From Winogradskyella sp. (GTDB lineage Bacteria > Bacteroidota > Bacteroidia > Flavobacteriales > Flavobacteriaceae): a stretch of 64,000 bases of DNA. Below the pieces are notes generated by a model. It was not told the origin of the DNA. It searched no databases and worked only from the letters and a program-made list of their open reading frames with translations. The stretch spans positions 268,012 to 332,011 of the forward strand of contig PBLD01000001.1 in NCBI GenBank assembly GCA_002722255.1. Reading direction: 5' to 3'. A program made the position numbers and the translations under genes. Shown in pieces: positions 9,202 to 17,015 of the stretch; the first letter of the stretch is position 1, and every line of letters begins with the position of its first letter.

Positions 9202-10522
9202 GAACAAAAAGTCGGTTGTTCGGGTAACGGAAGGGAACCAGGCAGCAACCACTGATGTACTGCAAGACGGTACACAGAACAAAGCCGAAAAGCTCAAAAA
9301 GCCACTCATATTTGGCTTAATGGGAATTGTCTTCGTAGGTTGTATGTACCTCATATTTAAACCATCCGCAGACAAAAAGGAAATTGAGAACATCGGGCTG
9401 AACGATGCAGTACCGGAGGCTACCGGAGCAGGAATGCCTGCCGACAAAGGCAAGGCTTACGAGTTGGAAATGCTGGAACGCAAAGAGCAAGAAAAACGCA
9501 ATGCACTTACCACGCTTTCTGACTATTGGAATACTGAAGACAAAAAAGAGCCTAATGATGAATTTCCCGAAGAAGACGAAAACAGCAGCTATGGCGTTGG
9601 CAGAGGTTCGGGAAGAAACGGCAATCCTGCATTGAGCAGTTACCGCAATGCACAAAGCACATTGGGTTCATTTTATCAGGATAACAACTCTGAAACAACA
9701 GAACTCCGCAGGCAATTGGACGAACTAAAAGAACAATTAGCCGAGAAAGATGTACCTAAATCTGTAACCGTTGATGACCAGCTTGCCATAATGGAGAAAT
9801 CCTACCAGATGGCGGCAAAGTATCTGCCAACAGGTACAAATTCGACAGAAGCCCCACCTGCTAAGGATGCAGGTACGGCTACCGCAGGTTCAACTCAAAA
9901 GGAGCATTTTGTGGCATTCACACCTACAAGAAAGAACACCGTTTCCGCTTTGTATCGTGAGCCTACGGACAGTGCCTTTTTAGCCGATTGGAGCGAAACA
10001 AGAAACCGGGGCTTTTATACCGCAGGTTCTATTGAGCAAACGGCACAACCGAAAAACAGTATCAAAGCCTGTGTACACGATGCGCAAACGGTTATTGGCG
10101 AAACAGGGGTACGATTGCGATTGTTAGAGCCAGCCCAAACGCCTCAACGTACCATTCCGAAAGGAACGATTGTAACAGCTAATGCCAAATTTCAGGGAGG
10201 TCGATTGCAGCTAAAGATTACCTCCGTAGAATTAGAGGGCAACATCATTCCGGTTGATATTACTATTTACGATTTGGACGGACAGCAAGGCTTGTACGTT
10301 CCGTATTCGCCCGAAATGAACGCCCTTACCGAAATGGCGGGCAATATGAGCCAGACTTCGGGAACAAGCATAATGCTCACGCAGAATGCAGGACAACAGG
10401 TTGCTGCTGATTTAAGCCGTGGCGTGGTACAGGGTGTTTCGGGCTATTTCGCCAAAAAGGTAAGAACCCCAAAGGTTACGCTAAAAGCAGGGCATCAGGT
10501 CTTCCTTGTATCTAAAAAATAA
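9188..10522 (+). CDS. traM: conjugative transposon protein TraM (VirB10-like)
   Basis: The 444-residue protein has a short cytoplasmic N-terminus, one membrane helix at about 40-57 (PLIFGLMGIVFVGCMYLIF), a long charged linker rich in Glu/Asn/Lys, and a C-terminal beta domain. The domain includes the TraM signature RLRLLEPAQTPQRTIPKGT and ends GHQVFLVSKK. The architecture corresponds to VirB10, bridging the inner and outer membranes in the channel. It overlaps the traL end and is followed by traN after 24 bases. Confidence 0.93.
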   Translation: MKENENKKSVVRVTEGNQAATTDVLQDGTQNKAEKLKKPLIFGLMGIVFVGCMYLIFKPSADKKEIENIGLNDAVPEATGAGMPADKGKAYELEMLERKEQEKRNALTTLSDYWNTEDKKEPNDEFPEEDENSSYGVGRGSGRNGNPALSSYRNAQSTLGSFYQDNNSETTELRRQLDELKEQLAEKDVPKSVTVDDQLAIMEKSYQMAAKYLPTGTNSTEAPPAKDAGTATAGSTQKEHFVAFTPTRKNTVSALYREPTDSAFLADWSETRNRGFYTAGSIEQTAQPKNSIKACVHDAQTVIGETGVRLRLLEPAQTPQRTIPKGTIVTANAKFQGGRLQLKITSVELEGNIIPVDITIYDLDGQQGLYVPYSPEMNALTEMAGNMSQTSGTSIMLTQNAGQQVAADLSRGVVQGVSGYFAKKVRTPKVTLKAGHQVFLVSKK

Positions 10523-10546
10523 TGTTGAACTCAAATAATTTAAACA

Positions 10547-11440
10547 ATGAAAAATCATTTAAAAACCTTTTGGGCATTTGCCCTGATACTCGGCTTTGCC
10601 GTACAATCTTACGCACAGGATAGTGCAAAAACTCCGCTTGCATTAGGCAAGATAGAACCGTATAGAATGGAAGTTACCTACGATAAAACTTCACATCTTA
10701 TTTTTCCGACCGCCATCCGTTATGTGGATTTGGGAAGCGAATACCTGATTGCTGGAAAAGCGGAAGATGCGGAAAATGTATTGCGTGTAAAAGCATCGGT
10801 AAGGGAATTTGAAGCGGAAACCAATTTTTCAGTTATCACAAATGACGGGCGTTTTTACAGTTTCAATGTGTATTACAGTCCCTATCCCGAAGCGTTGAGC
10901 TATGACCTCTTGACAATGCAAAAGGCGGTTGATAAAGCCAACGGAAACGATGTGCTTTTTGAAGAATTGGGCAACAATTCGCCATCATTGGCAGGCTTGC
11001 TTTTGGAAACCATTTACAAAAAGGACAAACGTATTGTAAAGCATATCGGGGCTAAGAGTTTCGGTATTCAGTTTATCCTCAAAGGTATCTACATACACAA
11101 CGGCAAATACTATTTCCATACGGAATTGAGAAACCGTACCAATGTGCCGTTTCAGATTGATTTTGTGAATTTCAAAGTGGTGGATAAAAAGGTAGCCAAA
11201 CGTACCGTAGTGCAGGAACGCCCGATGATACCGCTTAGGACTTACAAACCATTGGATGAGATTGGCGGAAAAACGACCGAGCAAAACGTGTTCCTGTTAG
11301 ACCAATTTACCATTGCCGATGACAAGGTACTACTTATTGAGATTTTCGAGAAAAACGGTGGCAGGCATCAGACACTCCAGATAGAAAATTCCGACTTAAT
11401 CAAAGCTCGTTTGATTAACGATATGCACCTGAAATTTTAA
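10547..11440 (+). CDS. traN: conjugative transposon protein TraN (DUF4138, VirB9-like)
   Basis: The 297-residue exported protein has a signal peptide (residues 1-24, cleaved near SYAQD) followed by the TraN beta-rich domain: KIEPYRMEVTYDKTSHLIFP, YLIAGKAEDAENVLRVKA and GIQFILKGIYIHNGKYYF. These match the DUF4138/TraN family, the outer-membrane-associated channel partner of TraM. Its position is between traM and traO. Confidence 0.93.
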   Translation: MKNHLKTFWAFALILGFAVQSYAQDSAKTPLALGKIEPYRMEVTYDKTSHLIFPTAIRYVDLGSEYLIAGKAEDAENVLRVKASVREFEAETNFSVITNDGRFYSFNVYYSPYPEALSYDLLTMQKAVDKANGNDVLFEELGNNSPSLAGLLLETIYKKDKRIVKHIGAKSFGIQFILKGIYIHNGKYYFHTELRNRTNVPFQIDFVNFKVVDKKVAKRTVVQERPMIPLRTYKPLDEIGGKTTEQNVFLLDQFTIADDKVLLIEIFEKNGGRHQTLQIENSDLIKARLINDMHLKF

Positions 11441-11461
11441 TAACCTTTTAAAGTAAATAAT

Positions 11462-12022
11462 ATGAAAAAGTATATCTATACCGTGATGCTCATCTTTATG
11501 GCCATCACGGTCACACAGGCACAAAGAATGTTACCTAAACAGAAAGGATTGGAAGTGAGTACGGGTGTGCTGTCCGATGATAAAATCGGTAACGATTATT
11601 ACATCAATGTAGCAATGACCGTAAACGGCAAAAATGGTAACTACCAGCTTTGGGCGTTGGAATATACACACCAATACCACGATTATAAAGACCTCCGCAT
11701 ACCGCAGGAAACTTATACCGCAGAGGGCGGTTACAGTTTCTTCCTGTTGGGCGATGTTCGTAAGAACATCACGCTGAACTTTGGAATAACAGGCGTAGTC
11801 GGTTACGAAAGCATCAACCGTGGCGAAGCAATGTTGTATGACGGAGCGAAGATACTGAGCGAAGACAATTTTGTTTACGGAGCAGGCGGACGGCTCACAT
11901 TTGAAACGTACCTGTCCGACCGTTTTGTGTTAGTCCTGCAAGGGCGTACAAAGGTTTTGTGGGGTACAGACTTGGAACAATTCCGACCGTCCGCAGGCGT
12001 GGGATTAAGGTTTAATTTTTAA
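11462..12022 (+). CDS. traO: conjugative transposon protein TraO
   Basis: The 186-residue protein has a signal peptide (residues 1-20, ending VTQAQ) and alternating beta strands ending in GVGLRFNF, an outer-membrane beta-barrel C-terminal signature. This is the TraO family that follows TraN in Bacteroidetes elements; it probably forms part of the outer-membrane end of the channel. Confidence 0.9.
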   Translation: MKKYIYTVMLIFMAITVTQAQRMLPKQKGLEVSTGVLSDDKIGNDYYINVAMTVNGKNGNYQLWALEYTHQYHDYKDLRIPQETYTAEGGYSFFLLGDVRKNITLNFGITGVVGYESINRGEAMLYDGAKILSEDNFVYGAGGRLTFETYLSDRFVLVLQGRTKVLWGTDLEQFRPSAGVGLRFNF

Positions 12023-12030
12023 AATGTAAA

Positions 12031-12483
12031 ATGATGATAGCAATATTCAATAAATTCAGGATAGGATTAAGCTCAATATATATACTCTTGGCAATCCTCA
12101 CGGCTTCGGTTACGTTGGTATCTTGTAGCAAAGACGATGAACTCGAAATACAGAACGATTTCCCTTTTGAGGTCAAAGTAATGCCTGTACCCAAAGATAT
12201 TGCCAGTGGGCAGACCGTAGAGATACGGATTACCATACAGCGAACAGGCAATTACAGCAACACGCAATATTTTCTCCGCTACTTTCAATTTGACGGTCAA
12301 GGCACATTGCGGTATTATGACGAACCACCGTATTTGCCAAACGATTTGTATTCGTTGCCAACGGAGCAGTTCCGGTTGTATTACACTTCGGCATCTACCG
12401 TATCACAATCCTTTGAGGTTTGGATTTCCGATAACTTCGGTAACGAAAAGCAGTTGAGCTTTCAGTTCAACAGTAGTGATTAA
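12031..12483 (+). CDS. traQ: conjugative transposon lipoprotein TraQ (DUF3872)
   Basis: The 150-residue protein has a hydrophobic leader ending TLVSCSKDDEL, a lipobox with acylated Cys at residue 31, then a beta-sandwich-like domain with the DUF3872 signature (FPFEVKVMPVPKDIASGQTV). It is the last gene of the tra operon and is followed by a strong terminator hairpin. The usual traP (CHC2 zinc-finger primase) between traO and traQ is absent. Confidence 0.9.
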   Translation: MMIAIFNKFRIGLSSIYILLAILTASVTLVSCSKDDELEIQNDFPFEVKVMPVPKDIASGQTVEIRITIQRTGNYSNTQYFLRYFQFDGQGTLRYYDEPPYLPNDLYSLPTEQFRLYYTSASTVSQSFEVWISDNFGNEKQLSFQFNSSD

Positions 12484-12496
12484 TGCTACTTATATA

Positions 12497-12535
12497 AAAG
12501 CAAAACCGACTGTTACAGGTCGGTTTATTGCTTTT
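12497..12535 (+). terminator. tra operon terminator
   Basis: An inverted repeat reads AAAGCAAAACCGAC ... GTCGGTTTATTGCTTT with a 7-base loop, starting 14 bases after the traQ stop. The right arm ends in CTTTT. It closes the tra operon. Confidence 0.8.
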
Positions 12536-12594
12536 CAGCTTTCGGTGTACGTTGTTTTTTGTTTAAATTTACTTGAATTATAATCTTAACGGGT

Positions 12595-12876
12595 ATGGAT
12601 ACAGTTACGGCTCAATTGGTGTTTGGTATTATTGTTATCGTTATTGCGATAGTGCTTATTTATTGGATAAACCGCAGGAAATTTTATAGGCGTAATGGTA
12701 TGGGTGCAGAGGGATTTTCGAGTTTTGAAGCATCTGTATTTACCCGTTTTATAGAACGTGTCGGCAAATGGATTGCATACGCTTTGATAATTCTCGGTAT
12801 TGTCTGTATATGGACTTATAGCCAAATGAAAAAGGACAAAGAGAAGCAACAAGTGGAGATACCTAACTCGAAATAA
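12595..12876 (+). CDS. small two-helix membrane protein of CTnDOT-like elements
   Basis: The 93-residue protein has two membrane helices (residues 8-25 and 63-78) flanking the conserved motif GFSSFEASVFTRFIERVGKW. Homologues of this size recur next to tra operons in Bacteroidetes elements. They are sometimes labelled molybdenum ABC transporter permease, which the length and topology do not support. Function is unknown. Confidence 0.75.
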   Translation: MDTVTAQLVFGIIVIVIAIVLIYWINRRKFYRRNGMGAEGFSSFEASVFTRFIERVGKWIAYALIILGIVCIWTYSQMKKDKEKQQVEIPNSK

Positions 12877-12938
12877 GTATTTTTATGGAAATTTAGATTA
12901 TATGATTTAGTATTCATAATAAAGAGGAAAATTATAAA

Positions 12939-13739
12939 ATGACAAAATCCTTTGATGACATAACCCTACGAAATATATCTGATATTATATCAAATATACT
13001 GACACATACGAAAATTACAGAACATTTATCAGGTGCTGGTATTTCTCAATCTCAATATGGCACAAATAAAACAGACAGATTGTTTTATGCTTTAAAAGAA
13101 AGACAAGCACAAGACAGATGTGGAAATAATGTATTGGCATTTGTTGTTAGATTATTAAATCCTAAAAGATATAATTCCGAAGATGAATTTGAAAAAGATA
13201 GAACAACTATCAATGAGAAACTTGTTTATGAAGGGATAGAAATTGATAAAAGTGGACAGCCCCGACAAGTTGATAAGGCGAAAACTATTTCGGAAGCAAA
13301 AAGCAGGTCACTAAAAATCAAAGAAAAAGTACACGGAATTGGAGTTCATTCAGAAATTTTGCCTTATTGTGAAGCTGAATGGTTAAAGGAAAATTATTTT
13401 CACGCTATACTTGAAATTACGAAAAGTGTAGCAGAGAGGCTTAGGCAAAAAAGTGGCTATACTTCAGACGGAGCAGATTTAGTTGATGATTGTTTTGCGT
13501 TGGGAAAGGACAAAAGACCTATGCTTGCTTTCAATACTCTGAAAAATCAAAGCGAAGAAAGTGAACACAAAGGTTTTGGAAATTTCTGCAAAGGATTTTT
13601 TTCTATGTACAGAAATCCAAAAGCACACAACCCCAAAATATTGGAAGATACCCAACTTTCACAAATGACAGAAGTTTTGGTTGTAGCAACAATTATTCAC
13701 AACAAACTTGATAACACTTATAAAACGGGGCTTAAATAA
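12939..13739 (+). CDS. TIGR02391-family protein, probable defence cargo
   Basis: The 266-residue protein carries in its C-terminal half the TIGR02391 (Ymh) core: GFGNFCKGFFSMYRNPKAHNP, preceded by KSVAERLRQKSGYTSDGADLVD. The N-terminal half is a separate charged region. Ymh proteins often lie beside abortive-infection and restriction genes, and the R-NPKAHNP segment resembles HEPN-like RNase motifs; whether it is active is inference. Base composition is more AT-rich than its tra neighbours, and it sits alone between two strong terminators, as expected for inserted cargo. Confidence 0.7.
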   Translation: MTKSFDDITLRNISDIISNILTHTKITEHLSGAGISQSQYGTNKTDRLFYALKERQAQDRCGNNVLAFVVRLLNPKRYNSEDEFEKDRTTINEKLVYEGIEIDKSGQPRQVDKAKTISEAKSRSLKIKEKVHGIGVHSEILPYCEAEWLKENYFHAILEITKSVAERLRQKSGYTSDGADLVDDCFALGKDKRPMLAFNTLKNQSEESEHKGFGNFCKGFFSMYRNPKAHNPKILEDTQLSQMTEVLVVATIIHNKLDNTYKTGLK

Positions 13740-13740
13740 A

Positions 13741-13776
13741 AAAAATCGGATAGCTCAAAAGGTTATCCGATTTTTC
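13741..13776. terminator. terminator after the TIGR02391 cargo gene
   Basis: A hairpin AAAAATCGGATA ... TATCCGATTTTT with a 12-base loop begins right after the stop codon. A-run and T-run on the two arms allow bidirectional termination. Confidence 0.85.
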
Positions 13777-13892
13777 GTTTATGGCAAAAGTAAAAAGCCA
13801 AACACTGCCTTTCAACGCCAATCAATGCAACCTTTCCCAATCCTGCAATAAGCCTTTATAAATTCGACTTCCACAGAAAAAATGAGCAAACA

Positions 13893-14204
13893 ATGGAAGT
13901 TATTGCAATACAAAAAACCGCATTGGACGGAATGAAGAATGACCTAAGGGAACTTTTGGAAATGACCGAAAATGCCACACGAAAATATACCCCGATTTTC
14001 AAAGAGGAGCAATGGCTCGATAACCAGGAAGTGTGTTTGATGATGAACATTACCAAACGGACTTTGCAGACCTACAAGGACAAAGGCTTATTACCATATT
14101 CCAAACTGAACCGCAAGAATTATTATAAACGCTCGGACGTACAGGCTTTACTCGAAGCCGGACAGCCGTACAATACCAACGACAATGGATTTACTGACGA
14201 ATGA
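13893..14204 (+). CDS. excisionase-type helix-turn-helix protein 1
   Basis: The 103-residue protein has a MerR/Xis-like winged helix in its C-terminal half: WLDNQEVCLMMNITKRTLQT followed by YKDKGLLPYSKLNRKNYYKRSDV. A helical N-terminus precedes it. Such proteins control excision and transfer in CTnDOT-like elements (Xis/Exc accessory proteins). It overlaps the next gene by 20 bases and the two are clear paralogues. Confidence 0.85.
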   Translation: MEVIAIQKTALDGMKNDLRELLEMTENATRKYTPIFKEEQWLDNQEVCLMMNITKRTLQTYKDKGLLPYSKLNRKNYYKRSDVQALLEAGQPYNTNDNGFTDE

Positions 14205-14484
14205 AACGGAAGAAATCATCGCCCATCAGGAAATGATAATGCAGTTGAGAAACCGTATTGAAGAAATATTAAAAAATTACCGTCCTGTAATGAACGGAGA
14301 AATATACTTGTCGGGCGAAGATGTGTGTAGGCTGTTACATATCAGTAAACGGACTTTACAGCAATACCGTGACGATAATATCCTGCCGTATATACAAATT
14401 GGGGGTAAGATTATTTATAAGGAAACGGATATTCTGACCGTCTTAGAACAGAACTATATAACCAATGACAGACATTGCTTCTAA
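14185..14484 (+). CDS. excisionase-type helix-turn-helix protein 2
   Basis: The 99-residue paralogue of the preceding gene shares the layout: a helical start, then YLSGEDVCRLLHISKRTLQQ and YRDDNILPYIQIGGKIIYKETDI. Paired paralogues of this type are common in these elements and may act together on the att or excision-operon DNA. The start lies inside the previous gene, indicating coupled translation. Confidence 0.85.
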   Translation: MDLLTNETEEIIAHQEMIMQLRNRIEEILKNYRPVMNGEIYLSGEDVCRLLHISKRTLQQYRDDNILPYIQIGGKIIYKETDILTVLEQNYITNDRHCF

Positions 14485-14578
14485 TTAATTTGGTTCTGAC
14501 TATGTTTCAACGGAAGGACTTTAGTATATTTGCTATGTAAAATATAACAATACTTAAAGTGTTTTTGCTTTAGGTCTT

Positions 14579-14733
14579 GGTACTGAAAACTGGTAATTTT
14601 TTGTATCCCCAAGACAATAAGTAAGAACGCTCACGTCATAGGCGTGGGCGCTCGCTTATTCGGGGATTAAGGCGTACCAGTGCCTCAGTATCGGTAAGTG
14701 TGGTTGCCTGCGCTTCTTTTTTTTGTGCAGGGC
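14579..14733 (+). ncRNA. structured leader or small RNA upstream of the receiver-only gene
   Basis: Nested inverted repeats span the gap between two genes. The outer stem is 14579-14594 (GGTACTGAAAACTGGT) with 14676-14692. The inner stem is built from ATCCCC 14605 with GGGGAT 14662, AATAAG 14616 with CTTATT 14655, and GCtCACG 14629 with CGTGgGC 14643. A third hairpin (GCCTGC 14706, GCAGGGC 14727) carries an eight-T loop and ends about 25 bases before the ATG at 14759. I do not recognise the family; it could be a cis leader or a trans-acting RNA like the RteR class of these elements. Confidence 0.55.
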
Positions 14734-14758
14734 TACATCAACTCAAAAAAGTAATGAT

Positions 14759-15244
14759 ATGGAAACTGGTACAGCACAACAAAAAATTGCCCTCGCCTTT
14801 ATCAATGATAAAAGCCCGATTTTGGATTTGACCTGCAACGACCTCGTTGCTTCAGGAATTGAAGTATTGTTCCGTTCTGAAAACATTGAAGACGGACTAT
14901 CTCAATTACCAGCATTAAAAACACTTCCCAACATTTGTATTATTGACCTTGATTTTTACAATAAGAATGTGCTGGCACAGCTTCAAGAATTGAGAACACA
15001 ATATCCAACCATTAACCTGATTGCACATAATGATATTGATGCAGAAAAAGCCGTAAAACCTCTTTTGGAAATTGGTTTTACAGGTTATTTGCTCATTGGT
15101 AGCGATACGGACGATTTTAAAAAAGCTATTGATGTTGTTACCAATGGCGGTAGATATTTTAGTGTGGGAGTAGCGGAAATTGCACAGGAATATTTCAGTA
15201 ATAAGTTACGTTCCGATTATAATAGTATAAAATATCTGTTCTAA
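14759..15244 (+). CDS. response-regulator receiver-like protein without output domain
   Basis: The 161-residue protein resembles a two-component receiver fold. It has an acidic strand (ICIIDLDFYN with the phospho-acceptor-like Asp), an alpha/beta alternation, then GFTGYLLIGSDTDDFKKAI and NGGRYFSVGVAEIA, a segment typical of NarL/LuxR-type regulators. It stops just where the LuxR DNA-binding domain would begin. The ATG at 14759 was preferred to an upstream TTG at 14723, which lies inside a hairpin. It may be a truncated regulator or a stand-alone receiver. Confidence 0.7.
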   Translation: METGTAQQKIALAFINDKSPILDLTCNDLVASGIEVLFRSENIEDGLSQLPALKTLPNICIIDLDFYNKNVLAQLQELRTQYPTINLIAHNDIDAEKAVKPLLEIGFTGYLLIGSDTDDFKKAIDVVTNGGRYFSVGVAEIAQEYFSNKLRSDYNSIKYLF

Positions 15245-15429
15245 TCAAGCGGCGTTCTTTTGCTTCTTTTCTTTGGTCGCTTATGTGAAAAGAAAAGAAG
15301 TCATTGCATACCTAATCATTGGGATAATGAATATCCCACACAATAATGTCGCAACCTGTTTGGTAAAAGGTAGAGAAAGGAAATTGTGTAGCGGTGCATT
15401 TTGACAAAGGGGTTGCACCGATTTGATGC

Positions 15430-15468
15430 AAAAAGACTGTCCCGACCATCGGGAGGATCTGTCTTTTT
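15430..15468. terminator. bidirectional terminator between converging operons
   Basis: The arms AAAAAGAC and GTCTTTTT enclose a second stem (TCCCGA ccatc GGGA). It lies between the plus-strand receiver gene and the minus-strand PRTRC operon, serving both. The rest of the 15245-15486 gap holds other dyads (CTTCTTTTCTTT with AAAAGAAAAGAAG; GGTGCA with TGCACC) and no gene. Confidence 0.75.
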
Positions 15469-15486
15469 GCCGCCCGACTTTTCGGG

Positions 15487-16296
15487 TCAGGCGACTTTTA
15501 TCGGGTGGGTGCGGAAATCTTTCAGATTGTGAAAAAATCCTTTGTATTCAGTCATTCCCCTGCGAAATAAGTTCCACAGCAAAGAACAACCCATTTGGGT
15601 TAATGAGGAATTGATAAACAAGTCCTGGTGTTCCAACGCTTCGGCAAGTGAGCAACTTGGCGTGTTATCCTCTTGTTCGGATTGCTTCAGCAATTCGCCA
15701 AATTCATCGGTAACAAATGGCAGGCTTGCCACCGTTTGGTATTTCTCTGAATTGGGTTGCTTTATCTCTCCGATAGTAGATAGTAGCACTTGTCCTGTAT
15801 CTTGGCTGTTGCCAAAATCCAACCAATATTTCGGCTCATCTTGGTAGTGTCTGCGGTAACTTATTTCTTTAAGAATTTCAGCAACGCCAAACCTCGCCTG
15901 TACATTGTCCACACAAGTAATAGTAATGATTGCCCTTGCTTTTTCGGGTATTCTGCCAAACTTGTCCTTTTCAAATTTTACCGTTTCGGCTTTCCAATTT
16001 GTACCGATGCAACGATTGATACGGTTTATCAATGCAACCGATTTGTACAATCCTGTTTCACTTTCAAAAAAACGCTGTCTGCCTAAATTGGCACTCGTGA
16101 TAACATCATCATCCCAAAGGCGGACTTGCAACCCTGCGTGTCCCAACGCTATCAAGCTCTCGTTTATTTCCATTAAAGCGGTCAATACTTTTGAGCCTGT
16201 GCCACCTGCCCCGATAAGGTTTACCGAAATTGGGTTTGTCGGATTGAGCAGATAATTGTCCGTAAAATGGATTGCTGTTTTTGCTGTATTCATCAC
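15487..16296 (-). CDS. PRTRC system ThiF-family protein
   Basis: The 269-residue protein has an N-terminal Rossmann motif NLIGAGGTGSKVLTAL (residues about 25-40) and RLWDDDVITSANLGRQRF. These are the ATP-binding and adenylation core of ThiF/MoeB/E1 enzymes. This is the ThiF member of the PRTRC (ParB-related, ThiF-related) plasmid cassette. It is the last gene of a minus-strand operon whose other members are PRTRC proteins. A ubiquitin-like protein-activation role in element maintenance is inferred. Confidence 0.9.
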   Translation of the reverse strand: MMNTAKTAIHFTDNYLLNPTNPISVNLIGAGGTGSKVLTALMEINESLIALGHAGLQVRLWDDDVITSANLGRQRFFESETGLYKSVALINRINRCIGTNWKAETVKFEKDKFGRIPEKARAIITITCVDNVQARFGVAEILKEISYRRHYQDEPKYWLDFGNSQDTGQVLLSTIGEIKQPNSEKYQTVASLPFVTDEFGELLKQSEQEDNTPSCSLAEALEHQDLFINSSLTQMGCSLLWNLFRRGMTEYKGFFHNLKDFRTHPIKVA

Positions 16297-17015
16297 AATA
16301 GATTTTTAAGGGTTTTGTTATTCTTTTTTAATACTTCTTTCGGAAAAGGTTTATCAGTATTGATAAGGTCTTTCCAAAGGTTTACAATGTTTTTTTTCGT
16401 GAGGTTCTCGCATAATGAATGGCTGAAATAGGAATTAAAAAAATAATGTTCCCACGCCTGTGTAAATTCCTCAACCGAAGCCGAATTTTTAATATCAATA
16501 CTAACAGTACCCATACATACATTGCCCTTTTCGTAGATATTGAAGAAAGGTGCGTAATGCAATGGCGTTTTCTCGGTGGGTCTTCTGTCGCTTGCCAAAG
16601 CAAATACAGTAAGACTGCTTTTGCTCGCTAACCAAAGCATTGGCGGTACTTGTGCCATTCCGTTGGATATGCCCAAACTATCCACAAAATACAGTTGTCT
16701 TTGCTGTGCTTTGGTGTACCATAATACTATACCTTTTTCAGCATTTGGATTGATATGCAGAATGTTTGTAGGCAATATTCCCTTTGACTTTAAAAAGGCT
16801 GTGTTCTTTTCTTCATCGGTCTGTAACGCCTTTGCCAATACGTTGGCTTCTTTTACGGTCAATGGGTGGGCATTGATAGGCGTTCCGTTGCTATCCATAT
16901 CGAAATGCTCCACGTACATTGCTGTATCTGTTCCTTTGGTTTCATAGAAAACCAAAGCGGATTTTGGATAGTATAATGTGCCGAAATCTTTGGTTATGTC
17001 GTTTACGGTGTTCAT
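16293..17015 (-). CDS. PRTRC system protein B
   Basis: The 240-residue protein has features of PRTRC protein B: LVFYETKGTDTAMYVEHFDM near the N-terminus, VLWYTKAQQRQLYFV in the middle, and a late NLWKDLINTDKPFPKEVLKK. It overlaps the ThiF gene by four bases and the upstream gene by four bases. Its molecular function in element maintenance is not established. Confidence 0.88.
   Translation of the reverse strand: MNTVNDITKDFGTLYYPKSALVFYETKGTDTAMYVEHFDMDSNGTPINAHPLTVKEANVLAKALQTDEEKNTAFLKSKGILPTNILHINPNAEKGIVLWYTKAQQRQLYFVDSLGISNGMAQVPPMLWLASKSSLTVFALASDRRPTEKTPLHYAPFFNIYEKGNVCMGTVSIDIKNSASVEEFTQAWEHYFFNSYFSHSLCENLTKKNIVNLWKDLINTDKPFPKEVLKKNNKTLKNLL

Noticed and set aside
12595..12876. Annotation as molybdenum ABC transporter permease
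   Set aside because: At 93 residues with two helices the protein cannot be an ABC permease; the label is a known mis-transfer for this ICE protein.
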